Source: Acidobacteriaceae bacterium (GTDB lineage Bacteria; Acidobacteriota; Terriglobia; Terriglobales; Acidobacteriaceae). From it: DNA of 64,000 nucleotides. The notes beneath the pieces were generated by a model. It saw nothing but the letters and a program-made list of their open reading frames with translations, did no database searches and was not told where the DNA came from. The position numbers and the translations under genes were made by a program. The stretch covers positions 31,408 through 95,407 of the forward strand of contig PKXQ01000127.1 in NCBI GenBank assembly GCA_003132405.1, written 5' to 3'. Positions 1-8,114 of this stretch are shown here, piece by piece (position 1 is the stretch's first letter; every line of letters begins with the position of its first letter).

Positions 1-146
1 GTAATAATGATCAATTAAAAGTGGTTTTCTGCAATCCCAGAAACCCAGAGTTCAACAAACTGAGCTGCGCCTTGCTCTTTCACCGGCTGGAGTGGGCGAA
101 AGAATGATGGATTGGGGTCGAGCCACTACACATGTTGTCCCGCAAC

Positions 147-174
147 TTGACTAAGTCCATGACTAAGCTATAAT
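147..174 (+). promoter_or_regulatory. Sigma-70-type promoter of vapBC, probably leaderless
   Basis: A TTGACT -35 box at 147-152 and a perfect TATAAT -10 box at 169-174 are separated by 16 bases. Only six bases (GCCCTT) separate the -10 box from the ATG of the antitoxin gene. Transcription normally starts six to eight bases after the -10 box, so the first transcribed base should be at or next to the A of the start codon. No Shine-Dalgarno sequence fits in that space. A leaderless mRNA is inferred. Confidence 0.72.
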
Positions 175-180
175 GCCCTT

Positions 181-408
181 ATGGAAGTCAATATCCACGA
201 GGCCAAAACCCACCTCTCCCGCCTGCTCGAGCGCGTCGCCATGGGCGAAGAGGTCATCATCGCCAAGGCCGGAACCCCCGTCGCCAAACTGGTCGCAATC
301 AAGCCGGCAGCTCGACGAATCAAGTTGGGATCCGCCAAAGGCGAATTCGTCGTGCCGGACGACTTCAACGATCCTCTTCCTAAAGAAATTGAAGATCTTT
401 TCTGGTAA
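181..408 (+). CDS. vapB: VapB/Phd-type antitoxin
   Basis: This 75-residue protein is the antitoxin of a type II toxin-antitoxin pair. It should bind and neutralise the PIN toxin encoded next to it and repress their shared promoter through its N-terminal DNA-binding domain. The N-terminus (NIHEAKTHLSRLLERV, residues 4-19) is the typical Phd/YefM fold opening, followed by a GEEVIIAKAGTPVAKLV segment. The acidic, aromatic C-terminal tail fits toxin binding. The stop codon is followed directly by the toxin ATG, so the two are co-transcribed and probably translationally coupled. The start sits six bases after a consensus -10 box, which suggests leaderless translation. Confidence 0.88.
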   Translation: MEVNIHEAKTHLSRLLERVAMGEEVIIAKAGTPVAKLVAIKPAARRIKLGSAKGEFVVPDDFNDPLPKEIEDLFW

Positions 409-789
409 ATGAAAGTCCTCCTGGATACTCACGCCTTTCTCTGGGCGATTGGAGATGAGAAGCGGCTCTCGCCGAAAGTGAGCCGCCTGCTGGCTTCGGC
501 TGAGACGTGGTGGAGCGTAGTAAGTGTCTGGGAAGTCCTCGCGAAAGTCGCGATCGGAAAACTCCTGCTACCGCAGCCAACCGGTGCCTACCTGACGAGA
601 AAACTCGAAGCAAATGGCGTCCGCGTATTACCCGTGAGCTTAAGCCACGTCTTGCGGATAGAGTCGCTACCCCTGCATCATCGCGATCCCTTCGACCGCC
701 TGCTTATCGCGCAAAGCATCGAAGAAGGCTGGCCCATCATCACCGCCGATCCCTGGTTCGCGCGCTATCCAGTCGAGATCATCTGGTGA
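409..789 (+). CDS. vapC: PIN-domain ribonuclease toxin (VapC family)
   Basis: This 126-residue PIN domain is the toxin partner of the preceding antitoxin. Known VapC proteins are Mg-dependent endoribonucleases that cut tRNA or rRNA. Expected acidic active-site residues are visible: D6 (LLDTHAFLW), E42 (SVWEVLAK), D93 and D96 (HRDPFDRLLIAQ) and D114 (ITADPWF). The length is normal and all key residues are present, so the toxin should be active. It begins immediately after the antitoxin stop (TAAATG) with no spacer and no promoter of its own, so it depends on the upstream promoter. The LDTHAFLW and HRDPFDRLL pattern matches the PIN subgroup usually paired with Phd-like antitoxins. Confidence 0.9.
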   Translation: MKVLLDTHAFLWAIGDEKRLSPKVSRLLASAETWWSVVSVWEVLAKVAIGKLLLPQPTGAYLTRKLEANGVRVLPVSLSHVLRIESLPLHHRDPFDRLLIAQSIEEGWPIITADPWFARYPVEIIW

Positions 790-802
790 ACGGTGTGGCG
801 TT

Positions 803-834
803 TACTAAAACTGACAACTGAGAACTGACGACTC
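803..834. repeat. Interspersed ACTGAGAACTGACGACT-type repeat
   Basis: The convergent gap after vapC holds the phrase AAACTGACAACTGAGAACTGACGACT. Nearly the same words recur at 10124-10153 between the two tad inner-membrane genes. It looks like a short noncoding repeat family of this genome. Confidence 0.5.
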
Positions 835-838
835 TCCC

Positions 839-1342
839 CTAGAACCCCATCCGATCATCCGCCGAAGGCCCATAAGTCGCAGGCACCGGCGTTTCATTCA
901 GTCGCAGATACACTCCAAGCTGCGCGCGATGATGCACCAGGTGATTGAGAAACATTTGCCGGTAGGCGAGAAAGCGCGTCCCGCTGAAGATCGGCTTATC
1001 TCCGAAGCTCAGCTTCCAGGGCTCGGTCCACGCGTCATCCTTCGTGTTCTTGAGCGCGGTGCGAGCCTGCGCCGCGCCTTCATCAAAAGTCTTGACCAGT
1101 TGCGCCGGGGATTCAAACGGCACCGACGGCATCTTCGTTTTGCCAAAATCAAGTTCAGGAGTCGTAAGAATAATCGTTCCAAACCCCGCCAACTGCGCCA
1201 CGTGCGGAGCAAGTTTCTTCAGCGGCGTTGATTTGGCGTGCGGCGCAAAATCCGGGTTACCAGTCGGAACGCGCTCCAGCATCGTGCGCGTCTTCTTGAT
1301 CTCTTCGTCGAATTCCGTCAGCAGTAGTTCATTGATGGCCAT
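839..1342 (-). CDS. DinB-like four-helix bundle protein
   Basis: This 167-residue protein resembles the DinB/YfiT-like family, four-helix bundles that often bind a divalent metal through three histidines; some act as thiol-dependent transferases. Candidate ligands are the histidine in APHVAQLAGFG in the first half and the pair in FLNHLVHHRAQLGVYLRL near the C-terminus. The C-terminal motif is the most diagnostic part. An ATG nine codons upstream would add MQKPSLRTH; the start MAINELLL is preferred because family members usually begin at this helix. The actual reaction cannot be told from the sequence. It is convergent with vapC and divergent from gpmI. Confidence 0.75.
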   Translation of the reverse strand: MAINELLLTEFDEEIKKTRTMLERVPTGNPDFAPHAKSTPLKKLAPHVAQLAGFGTIILTTPELDFGKTKMPSVPFESPAQLVKTFDEGAAQARTALKNTKDDAWTEPWKLSFGDKPIFSGTRFLAYRQMFLNHLVHHRAQLGVYLRLNETPVPATYGPSADDRMGF

Positions 1343-1419
1343 ATGTGTCCTCAAGGATGGTTTCTGCAATAGTATAAGATGTGCGATCCGCCGAACCGAC
1401 TCAGTGTATCCGCCAAAGA

Positions 1420-1453
1420 GCCAAGAGCTAACAGCCAGGAGCTAAGAGCCGAC
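1420..1453. repeat. AGAGCTAACAGC/AGGAGCTAAGAGC-type intergenic repeat
   Basis: The words AGAGCCAAGAGCTAACAGCC and AGGAGCTAAGAGCC lie just before gpmI. Closely related words (AGCTAACAGCTAATGGCTAA) recur at about 63302-63333 next to groL, and a looser variant at 62896-62930. This appears to be another interspersed repeat family. The copy here lies within the probable 5' leader of gpmI. Confidence 0.45.
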
Positions 1454-1455
1454 TT

Positions 1456-3066
1456 ATGTCCCGTCCCAAACCTCTCGTCCTAATCATTCTCGACGGCTGG
1501 GGATATCGCGCCGAAACCAAAGCCAACGCTATCGCGCTGGCGCGCAAGCCTGTCTACGATCGATTGCTGCGCGAATATCCCAACACGCTCATCCACACCA
1601 GCGGTCCGTTCGTCGGACTGCCCGAAGGCCAGATGGGCAATAGCGAAGTCGGCCATCTCAATATCGGCGCCGGCCGCATCGTTCACATGGATATCACGCG
1701 CATCGACCTGATGATTCAGAACGGAGAATTCTTTAAGCATCCCGTGCTCGTCGAAGCGATGAAGAACGCGCGCACCACCGGCCGCAAACTGCACTTGTTC
1801 GGCTTGGTGTCAGACGGCGGCGTGCACTCGCGGCAGGAGCATCTGTACGCCCTGCTGAAAATGGCCAAACAGCAAGGAGTCGATCGCGTCTTCGTCCACG
1901 CCTTCATGGATGGCCGCGATACTCTCCCCACCAATGGCGCCGGCTATCTCGAACAACTGCAGCAGAAGATGCGCGAGTACAACTCCGGCAAAATAGCAAC
2001 CGTCAGCGGCCGCTACTATGCCATGGATCGCGACCGCCGATGGGAGCGCATCGCCAAAGCCTACAGCGCCATGGTCGACGGCAAAGCCGAGGGCGGCGCC
2101 TATGCCGATCCGGTGCAGGGCATGAAAGAGTCCTACAACAAAGACGTGACCGATGAGTTCGTGGTGCCGTTTGTCTGCACGGATGCGCGAGGCGAAGAGA
2201 TAGCGAAAATCAACGGCGACGATTCCTGCATCTGCTTCAACTTTCGTGCCGACCGCGTCCGCGAAATCACACGCGCTCTCTGCCGCAACAGTGGTCTCAA
2301 CGAAAAAGGCGGCAGCGATCTGCCAGGCGAAGCCGAACTGGACGCAACCATCTCGCGTGATCGCGTGCCCAAGAACTTGAAATACGTTTGCATGACGCGC
2401 TACGACAAAAACTTCAACTTGCCGATCGTGATCCCGCCGGAGACGATGACCAACATCCTGGCGAACGTCATGGGCGGCCTCAACATGCGCAACCTCCGGG
2501 TTGCAGAAACAGAAAAATATGCGCACGTCACCTATTTCTTCAACGGAGGAGTCGAGCAGCCGTTTCCCGGAGAAGATCGCGTGATGATCCAATCGCCCAA
2601 GGTTGCAACCTACGATTTGAAGCCCGAGATGAGCGCCGCCGGAATCGCCGAGGCCGTAGTGAAAGCCACGAACGAAGGCACCTTTGACGTGATCATCGTA
2701 AACTTCGCCAACGCCGACATGGTAGGCCACTCAGGAAAAATTGAGCCCACAGTCAAAGCAGTAGAAACAGTTGATGCCTGCCTGGGAGAGATCGAGAAAG
2801 CAGTACGCGCTAAAGGCGGAGCCATGCTCATCACCGCCGATCACGGCAACGCCGAAATGATGATCGACCCCGTAACCGGCGGCCCGCACACCGCGCATAC
2901 AACCAATCCGGTCCCGTTCATAGTGATGGCCGAAGATGCAAAACAATATTCGCTAAAGCCCAACGGCTCGCTACGCGATATCTCTCCGACAATCCTGGGC
3001 ATGCTGGGCATCAACGAGCCGAAGGAAATGACGGGGACGGATTTGCGGACGCCGCTAAAATCTTAA
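1456..3066 (+). CDS. gpmI: 2,3-bisphosphoglycerate-independent phosphoglycerate mutase
   Basis: This glycolytic and gluconeogenic enzyme interconverts 3- and 2-phosphoglycerate through a phosphoserine intermediate and two Mn ions. It has the family's normal length (536 residues). The first metal site is at D13 ([10 protein letters not shown]). The nucleophile S63 lies in [17 protein letters not shown]. The phosphotransferase insert motif [11 protein letters not shown] follows, and the second metal cluster near the C-terminus includes ADHGNAEMM and [11 protein letters not shown]. All hallmarks are intact. The ATG is 21 bases after an interspersed repeat, and no strong Shine-Dalgarno is visible. 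The next gene starts 45 bases downstream on the same strand. Confidence 0.97.
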   Translation: MSRPKPLVLIILDGWGYRAETKANAIALARKPVYDRLLREYPNTLIHTSGPFVGLPEGQMGNSEVGHLNIGAGRIVHMDITRIDLMIQNGEFFKHPVLVEAMKNARTTGRKLHLFGLVSDGGVHSRQEHLYALLKMAKQQGVDRVFVHAFMDGRDTLPTNGAGYLEQLQQKMREYNSGKIATVSGRYYAMDRDRRWERIAKAYSAMVDGKAEGGAYADPVQGMKESYNKDVTDEFVVPFVCTDARGEEIAKINGDDSCICFNFRADRVREITRALCRNSGLNEKGGSDLPGEAELDATISRDRVPKNLKYVCMTRYDKNFNLPIVIPPETMTNILANVMGGLNMRNLRVAETEKYAHVTYFFNGGVEQPFPGEDRVMIQSPKVATYDLKPEMSAAGIAEAVVKATNEGTFDVIIVNFANADMVGHSGKIEPTVKAVETVDACLGEIEKAVRAKGGAMLITADHGNAEMMIDPVTGGPHTAHTTNPVPFIVMAEDAKQYSLKPNGSLRDISPTILGMLGINEPKEMTGTDLRTPLKS

Positions 3067-3100
3067 CCGCCGAGACGCTGAGAACGCCGAGAGAGATTAT

Positions 3101-3150
3101 TAATCACCCGATGACCCGATCGTCCAATGGCCCGATCACTAATGGCCCGG
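3101..3150. repeat. ATCACCCGATGACCCGAT interspersed repeat spanning a start codon
   Basis: The sequence AATCACCCGATGACCCGATC followed by CCAATGGCCCGATCACTAATGGCCC is built of the same words as repeats at 13679-13844 and 26330-26430. It covers the start codon and first codons of the downstream dehydrogenase gene, so part of that protein's N-terminus is repeat-encoded. Confidence 0.6.
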
Positions 3151-4136
3151 CGCATAAGCTTCTTATTTTCGTAAATCATCCGTTCGATCAATGGAACGCT
3201 CCCGATTGGTTCCTAAAGAAACTGGAGCAGGAGTTTCCGAAGGTCACCGTAGTCAACCTTCCAGACTACAAGCGCGTGGACGAAGAGATCGTCGACGCCG
3301 AGATCGCCATCGCATGGTCGATCCGCCCCGAGCAGATTGCCGCCGCAAAGAAACTGCACTGGATTCACTCGCCGGCGGCTGCGGTTCATCAGTTGATGTT
3401 TCCGGAACTGATTAACAGCGACATCGTTCTCACCAACGCGCGCGAGGTGCATGGGCCGGTGGTAGGAGAACACGTTATCGCGTTGATATTTGCCCTGGCC
3501 AAGAAAATTCCAGGTTCGGTCCACCTACAGGAGAAGCACATTTGGGGGCAGCAGATCTTGTGGGATGAAGTGCCGCGCGTGCGTGAAGTCGCGGGCGCAA
3601 CCCTCGGGCTCATCGGGCTAGGCAGCATAGGTCGCGCGGTTACGACGAGCGTAAAGGCTCTCGGCCTGAAGGTGATTGCGGTGCGCGAGCACCCAGAGAA
3701 GGGAAGTGAGGGCGCTGACGCGATCTACAGCCCCAGCCAAATCGACGAAATCTTTCGGCAAGCCGACTACATCGTGCTGGCCGCGCCGGTCACCGACAGC
3801 ACCAAGGCGATCGCCAATGCCCAACGATTGGCACTTATGAAGCCGGGTGCCTGCCTGATCAACGTCGGACGCGGCCCGCTCGTCGATGAAGCCGCCCTGA
3901 CCGCTGCATTGCGGGAAAAGAAAATTGGCGGGGCGGCGCTCGACGTGTTTTCTAAAGAGCCGCTACCCGCCGACTCGCCGCTGTGGGACGTCCCTAACCT
4001 CTTGATTACTCCGCATACGGCTGCTTTGACCGATAAGTTGTGGCAGCGGCACTACGCTCTCTTTTCGGAAAATCTACGGCGCCACTTGGAGGGGGTTCCG
4101 CTGCTGGCGGTCGTCGATAAGGTTAGAGGTTATTAG
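3111..4136 (+). CDS. D-isomer specific 2-hydroxyacid dehydrogenase
   Basis: This is an NAD(P)-dependent dehydrogenase of the D-2-hydroxyacid family, which reduces 2-keto acids to D-2-hydroxyacids. The nucleotide-binding motif GLIGLGSIGRA is at residues 166-176. The catalytic triad is visible as R254 (NVGRGPLVDE), E283 (SKEPLP) and H302 (TPHTAAL). Family similarity begins near KLLIFVNHPF (residue 16). The first 15 residues are encoded by an interspersed repeat that carries the only in-frame ATG seen, so the true N-terminus is uncertain. The substrate cannot be assigned; glyoxylate/hydroxypyruvate reductase-like and phosphoglycerate dehydrogenase-like members share these motifs. Co-transcription with gpmI is possible. 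Confidence 0.9.
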   Translation: MTRSSNGPITNGPAHKLLIFVNHPFDQWNAPDWFLKKLEQEFPKVTVVNLPDYKRVDEEIVDAEIAIAWSIRPEQIAAAKKLHWIHSPAAAVHQLMFPELINSDIVLTNAREVHGPVVGEHVIALIFALAKKIPGSVHLQEKHIWGQQILWDEVPRVREVAGATLGLIGLGSIGRAVTTSVKALGLKVIAVREHPEKGSEGADAIYSPSQIDEIFRQADYIVLAAPVTDSTKAIANAQRLALMKPGACLINVGRGPLVDEAALTAALREKKIGGAALDVFSKEPLPADSPLWDVPNLLITPHTAALTDKLWQRHYALFSENLRRHLEGVPLLAVVDKVRGY

Positions 4137-4214
4137 TCTTTTTCTGCAACATGACAAAGTGTTCCCAATAAATGTGCGTACCATTATGTACTAATAAAGT
4201 AATGTACATCGGTT

Positions 4215-6389
4215 TTAGCGGGTGTCGATTCCGAAGCCCAGGAAGGCATTTACTTCTACCGGTTCGTTGCCCCGGTAGGCGGGACGAAATTTCCAGCTGT
4301 GCAGGGCTGCCAGAATCTTTGATGTGGTTTCGGCGGCGCCGGGCTCGAGCACCTTTATGTCTTTCAGATTTCCGGAGCGGTCGAGAATGCAGGCGAACAC
4401 GACGTAAGTCGAACGCAGTCCCTCGGGCAGGTCAATGCGAATGGGCTTAGGTTCGATCAGGTCTCCAGAGTAAGGGTGCGCGGCGGATGAGGTATCGGCG
4501 TACTGCATCACCGCGACTCCTAGCGATGTATCGAGGTAGGAGGAATAGTTGTCGCCCTTCAGTTGGCCATAGCGATTGAAGACGCCGCCGGAATTTGAAG
4601 TAGCCTTTACCGTGTAGCTCGGGCCGCCTGGAGCGTTGGTTGAAGAACGCCCTGGGCCGATCGGCCTGGCGTCGCCTCCTGGCGGGCCGAAGCTGGGCAG
4701 GGTGATGGTGGTGGTGCCTCCCTGGACGGAGACACCGGGCATGGCGGGCGTGCCGGTGGTGCCGGTTCCTGCGCCACCTTGGCCGGGGTAGGGCGAGATG
4801 CCTCCGCGGGCGTTGGGATCGGAGCCGCGTCCTGCGCCTTCTCTGCCTGCGCCTGATCCTTCGGCTTGCAGGCCGCTGCCGGGGCCGTTGCCTTTGCCGA
4901 TGCCTGGTCCTCCACCGCTGCCGCCTAGGCCACTCTTTGCGCTGCCAGTGGGCGACATGGCGATGGCGCCGGGCTCGGATGAATTCGGCAGGCCTACTTT
5001 TGTTCCGGGCTGGCTGGAGATTACTACGCCGTTGCCGGCGGTGTTTCCTCCGGCGTTTGCGGGCGGAGCTAATGGTGAACCCAGGTCGAGCTGCGCTCCT
5101 GCGCCATTTCCTTTGCTGCCTCGTCCGCTGCCGGAAAGGGATTTGCCTCCGCCTAGACTTGGTGGAGGCGGTACGACGGTGGCGGAGCCTAGTAGCGATC
5201 CTGCGGATCGACTGGCGGACTTTCCGGAGCCTCCGGCGTTTGATGCGCTTCCTTCTATGCTGGCTGGAGGCGGGATGACTTGCGGCGTCAGCGTGGCCGC
5301 GCTTGATCTTGATAATGAACCTCCTCCGCTCGCGGATGGTGGTGGAGGGACGGGTTTGGCGCGGAGATCGCCGGCGGCGGTTGCTCCCCAGCTATTGAGA
5401 TCGCGGCTGACTTGTGACGGCGGCGGCGCTACAACTACGGGCGCGGGCAAAGTGAGTTTGTGCGTGGAGGAGACGTCACGCTGAGGCGCGGAAACCGGGG
5501 GCGGAACTACTTCGACAGTTTGGGTTAGGGGAGTGCGGGAACTGGCTAGGTCGCGCGGCGTGTCGCGTGGAGCGGGCGCGACTACGGTCTGCGCTAGCGG
5601 ATCGGCGGTGCGCATCTTGTCGCGAGCGACGGTGGGCGCGAGCGGAACGATTGTCGGTTGTAGCGTGGCGGCATTCAATGTTGGCGACGTGCGCGTGTTG
5701 GTTTGAGATACATCAGGTGCAGGCGGAATGATGCTGGGCGTGAGGCTGTTGGCGTTGCGACTTTTCAGGTCCGAATTTAATTCCGGCGTTGGCGCCACCG
5801 GAGTCACTGTCGGCAGAGCGGGCGCGATGAGCGAGGAGCGCAGGCCTTCGGACGGCGGTGGTCCGGGCGTCGGCTTATAGGCGAGCAGATTGGCGACGGC
5901 GGAATCAGAATGCGGCAGATTGACATGCGGAGCGTCGACAATTTTTTCGCTCGGCCGGTCGCCGCGCGCTACCCGGATGGCTTGCGTGCGGTGGTGCGCT
6001 TGCTGACCTCCGGCGCGTCCAGATTTGCCAGACTGCGCGCCGCCGCGATCTTGCGTCTGCGGCAGCTCGTCGCCGGAATAATAGATGACATCCCATTGCG
6101 GGCGCGTTGGTGGAGGCGGGATTTCGAGGCTGACGAAGCGCTCGGGGAGCACGATGATGGCGACCAGCAGCAGGCACTCGAGCAGCCAGCAGATGATAAT
6201 GCCGCGATAGGGAAAGATGCCGATGGGCGCTTCTCCGGCGAGGGCTTTCGGAGAGCGCGCGAGAGCGGGACGCAGGGCGGATTTGAATTCATCCCATGGA
6301 GACGACCATTCGACCAGCAGGCGCGGCGGATCGGGCCACTGCTGCTCGGTGATGGGTTCGACCTCGGGTGTCGTGATGACTGCGGACAT
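4215..6389 (-). CDS. TonB-type energy transducer with a very long Pro/Gly/Ser-rich linker
   Basis: The protein has a cytoplasmic N-terminus of about 60 residues, one membrane segment (residues about 63-81, GIIICWLLECLLLVAIIVLP), a periplasmic linker of over 500 residues, and a C-terminal TonB-like domain (about 625-724). The linker has many PPP clusters spaced by Ser/Thr-rich stretches, followed by a Gly-rich part. The C-terminal segment (FACILDRSGNLKDIKVLEPG then ILAALHSWKFRPA) matches the fold that contacts TonB-dependent receptors. A role in passing inner-membrane energy to outer-membrane transporters is inferred. At 724 residues it is far longer than classical TonB (about 240). No exbB, exbD or receptor gene is nearby. 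Confidence 0.82.
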   Translation of the reverse strand: MSAVITTPEVEPITEQQWPDPPRLLVEWSSPWDEFKSALRPALARSPKALAGEAPIGIFPYRGIIICWLLECLLLVAIIVLPERFVSLEIPPPPTRPQWDVIYYSGDELPQTQDRGGAQSGKSGRAGGQQAHHRTQAIRVARGDRPSEKIVDAPHVNLPHSDSAVANLLAYKPTPGPPPSEGLRSSLIAPALPTVTPVAPTPELNSDLKSRNANSLTPSIIPPAPDVSQTNTRTSPTLNAATLQPTIVPLAPTVARDKMRTADPLAQTVVAPAPRDTPRDLASSRTPLTQTVEVVPPPVSAPQRDVSSTHKLTLPAPVVVAPPPSQVSRDLNSWGATAAGDLRAKPVPPPPSASGGGSLSRSSAATLTPQVIPPPASIEGSASNAGGSGKSASRSAGSLLGSATVVPPPPSLGGGKSLSGSGRGSKGNGAGAQLDLGSPLAPPANAGGNTAGNGVVISSQPGTKVGLPNSSEPGAIAMSPTGSAKSGLGGSGGGPGIGKGNGPGSGLQAEGSGAGREGAGRGSDPNARGGISPYPGQGGAGTGTTGTPAMPGVSVQGGTTTITLPSFGPPGGDARPIGPGRSSTNAPGGPSYTVKATSNSGGVFNRYGQLKGDNYSSYLDTSLGVAVMQYADTSSAAHPYSGDLIEPKPIRIDLPEGLRSTYVVFACILDRSGNLKDIKVLEPGAAETTSKILAALHSWKFRPAYRGNEPVEVNAFLGFGIDTR

Positions 6390-6605
6390 TTATTTTGGGC
6401 TGCGTTACTTCTGGGGGATTAGTCATAGTGTGCCAGAAGAGTGGGCGATTTTCGCGTCCCTTCAGTGTTTTTTTCTGGTGGTGGAGAATGGGTTGGCCTG
6501 GAGTTGGCGTGTATTTACTCATTAGTTACTATACTGGCGTCTGATTTTTTTTGATACCTCTGCCCTTTAGAATCATGATGTTAGCGGTAAATTCCTTCCA
6601 AATCT

Positions 6606-6633
6606 TTGACTTTAAAGGGGTTATTTGTAAAAT
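6606..6633 (+). promoter_or_regulatory. Candidate sigma-70 promoter with no obvious gene downstream
   Basis: TTGACT (6606-6611) and TAAAAT (6628-6633) are separated by 16 bases. The next plus-strand protein gene is many kilobases away, and the downstream neighbour is convergent. It may drive a small RNA or antisense transcript, or be a chance match in AT-rich DNA. Confidence 0.4.
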
Positions 6634-6880
6634 ATTCCGGAATAAGGAGTTAGCTGGAGCTGGCATTTCGCTTGATTTTTTGCGGGGGCCTTGACGGCTG
6701 ACCCCTTAAAATTCGCGTTTTCATCGGGGTTCCGGCTAGTGGGATTGGGGCACCTTCGAGGATCTTCTTGGAGCGGGCACACTTCTGCGCTGACACAGGT
6801 CGAGTCTATTGTCGGCGATGGGTTCGTGGGAGTCTGTGATGGGGCTCACTGTATTTTTGTGATGAACAGTCAGAGGCTCC

Positions 6881-6921
6881 GCACTTCGCTTCGCGATAGG
6901 ACCAGCCACTCGTCTTCTCTA
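6881..6921. repeat. Direct repeat, copy 1, flanking the protease gene
   Basis: The core CTTCGCTTCGCGATAGGAC followed by a GCC-rich tail is repeated with few changes at 8002-8042. The two copies bracket the protease gene. Confidence 0.6.
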
Positions 6922-7006
6922 GAGAACTGGTAGATTGCGCACGCGTTGGGACAGGCATCTCACGTCCTGTTGATCTGGGTGTCCGCCTTTTCTTCTCGCG
7001 CGGAAT

Positions 7007-7978
7007 CTAACTTTGATAACTGGTAGTTCTCTTTTGCTCCGAAATGCGCTGATCTTCTTTCCTTCTGTACATAACGAACTCCTCGCTATTGATAATATCC
7101 GCGATACGCCATGCTGGAATGACGCCCGCCATTCCTGTGTTGACTTTGACATACCGCAAAGGCACGGCAATTTTCTTAGGCGCTGTACTCTCAAGTACCT
7201 CTTCATAGTTTTGGATATGAACCCAGTCAACTCCAAGTAGCCAGGGGCCGGTCGTTTCAAGGTTGATCTTGCCTGCCCTGTTGATTGCTACCATCCACAT
7301 CGGAGGACGCGGTTGACTTGGATCGAGAAACACAAAGACTGGCGATCCGCTGTATCCGGGCAGTGACCGCTGCTCCACTAAGAACGTGCGTTGGTCGTAG
7401 TCCTCGAATGTTTTCATGGTTTCCATTGCCAACATCGAGATGTTCCCGAATCTCACACTTGGGGCATTCTGTTGCTTTCCTTCGTGGCTAAAAAAGCGGC
7501 CAACCATGAACACTTCATCGCCGGGGTATAGCAAACTGTTCTTTCGGTAATCCACGAAATCTTCAACGAATGCGCAGCGCATGCTATATTTTCCATACTC
7601 GATCTCTATTTGGCAGACCGCTAAATCATCTCCATCGGGATGCCCAACCCAACTCGCCCTATCGGTTGTCAGATAATCCACTCCGCCTTCCGCGACATTC
7701 ACACGAAGAACTGGGTGTTCCATGCCTCTTAGCACGTGCTTAGCTGTTACGACATACAGTTGAGTAGAATCCTTGTTTTCTTCCAGTTTCGCACCGACAA
7801 AAAATCCGCTACCCCCGGTGAGAGCGCCCGCTTCCGCATCAACTCTTGTCTTGTAGATATACTCGCAACAATCGAGATACGCCTGTGGAATGGGAATCAC
7901 GGAGGTATCCTCCTGAACGCGATAGGGAATGCCGCGAGCGGAATAATGAGTGACAAACTCTAGCGCGCACTTATACAT
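7007..7978 (-). CDS. Trypsin-like serine protease, no visible signal peptide
   Basis: This 323-residue protein has the chymotrypsin/trypsin-fold signature. GGSGFFVG (residues 55-62) opens the first barrel. The histidine is H81 in LYVVTAKHVLRG, the aspartate is D117 or D118 in HPDGDDLAVCQI, and the serine is S210 in LPGYSGSPVFVF. All three catalytic residues are in the right order and spacing. There is no signal peptide or membrane segment, unlike DegP/HtrA proteins, and no PDZ domain, so it may act in the cytoplasm. Trypsin-fold proteases without signals occur in some bacterial conflict systems, but no partner is visible here. Codon and base use look more AT-rich than the neighbours, and direct repeats flank the gene, consistent with acquisition. 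Confidence 0.78.
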   Translation of the reverse strand: MYKCALEFVTHYSARGIPYRVQEDTSVIPIPQAYLDCCEYIYKTRVDAEAGALTGGSGFFVGAKLEENKDSTQLYVVTAKHVLRGMEHPVLRVNVAEGGVDYLTTDRASWVGHPDGDDLAVCQIEIEYGKYSMRCAFVEDFVDYRKNSLLYPGDEVFMVGRFFSHEGKQQNAPSVRFGNISMLAMETMKTFEDYDQRTFLVEQRSLPGYSGSPVFVFLDPSQPRPPMWMVAINRAGKINLETTGPWLLGVDWVHIQNYEEVLESTAPKKIAVPLRYVKVNTGMAGVIPAWRIADIINSEEFVMYRRKEDQRISEQKRTTSYQS

Positions 7979-8001
7979 ACCGTCAATGGATATTTACCCT
8001 C

Positions 8002-8042
8002 GCCCTTCGCTTCGCGATAGGACTGGCCGCCCGCCTTTCCGA
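8002..8042. repeat. Direct repeat, copy 2, flanking the protease gene
   Basis: This copy shares the CTTCGCTTCGCGATAGGAC core with 6881-6921 in the same orientation. It lies just upstream of the protease start codon, so it also falls in that gene's likely promoter or leader. Confidence 0.6.
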
Positions 8043-8060
8043 GAGTTGTGCTGCGGTTAT

Positions 8061-8080
8061 CGCAGCGGTGAACCGCTGCG
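8061..8080. repeat. Palindromic repeat CGCAGCGGTGAACCGCTGCG
   Basis: This near-perfect 20-base palindrome (arms CGCAGCGGT and ACCGCTGCG) is preceded by TTAT. The same 20 bases, with the same TTAT lead, recur at 9073-9092. It resembles REP-type elements. Confidence 0.65.
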
Positions 8081-8114
8081 TCGCCCAAGGGCAAGGGCCA
8101 GTGTGCTTCTCTAT

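Larger units (their letters stand above)
6390..7006. other. Long intergenic region with a promoter and one end of a direct repeat
   Basis: No convincing protein gene is present. The stretch looks more AT-rich than its surroundings. It holds a plus-strand promoter-like sequence at 6606-6633 and the first copy of a direct repeat (6881-6921) that recurs on the far side of the protease gene. The open frame from 6691 lacks an ATG, a ribosome site and recognisable similarity. Confidence 0.6.

Noticed and set aside
1810..2730. Long minus-strand open frame of 306 codons
   Set aside because: It lies wholly within gpmI on the opposite strand. The gpmI frame has all family motifs, while the antisense frame shows no recognisable domain.
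4798..5484. Plus-strand Pro/Arg-rich open frame of 228 codons
   Set aside because: It is the reverse complement of the Gly/Pro-rich TonB linker, where low-complexity sequence keeps several frames open.
6691..6933. Open frame of 80 codons downstream of the orphan promoter
   Set aside because: It starts with TTG without a ribosome site, has no recognisable similarity, and overlaps the direct repeat.
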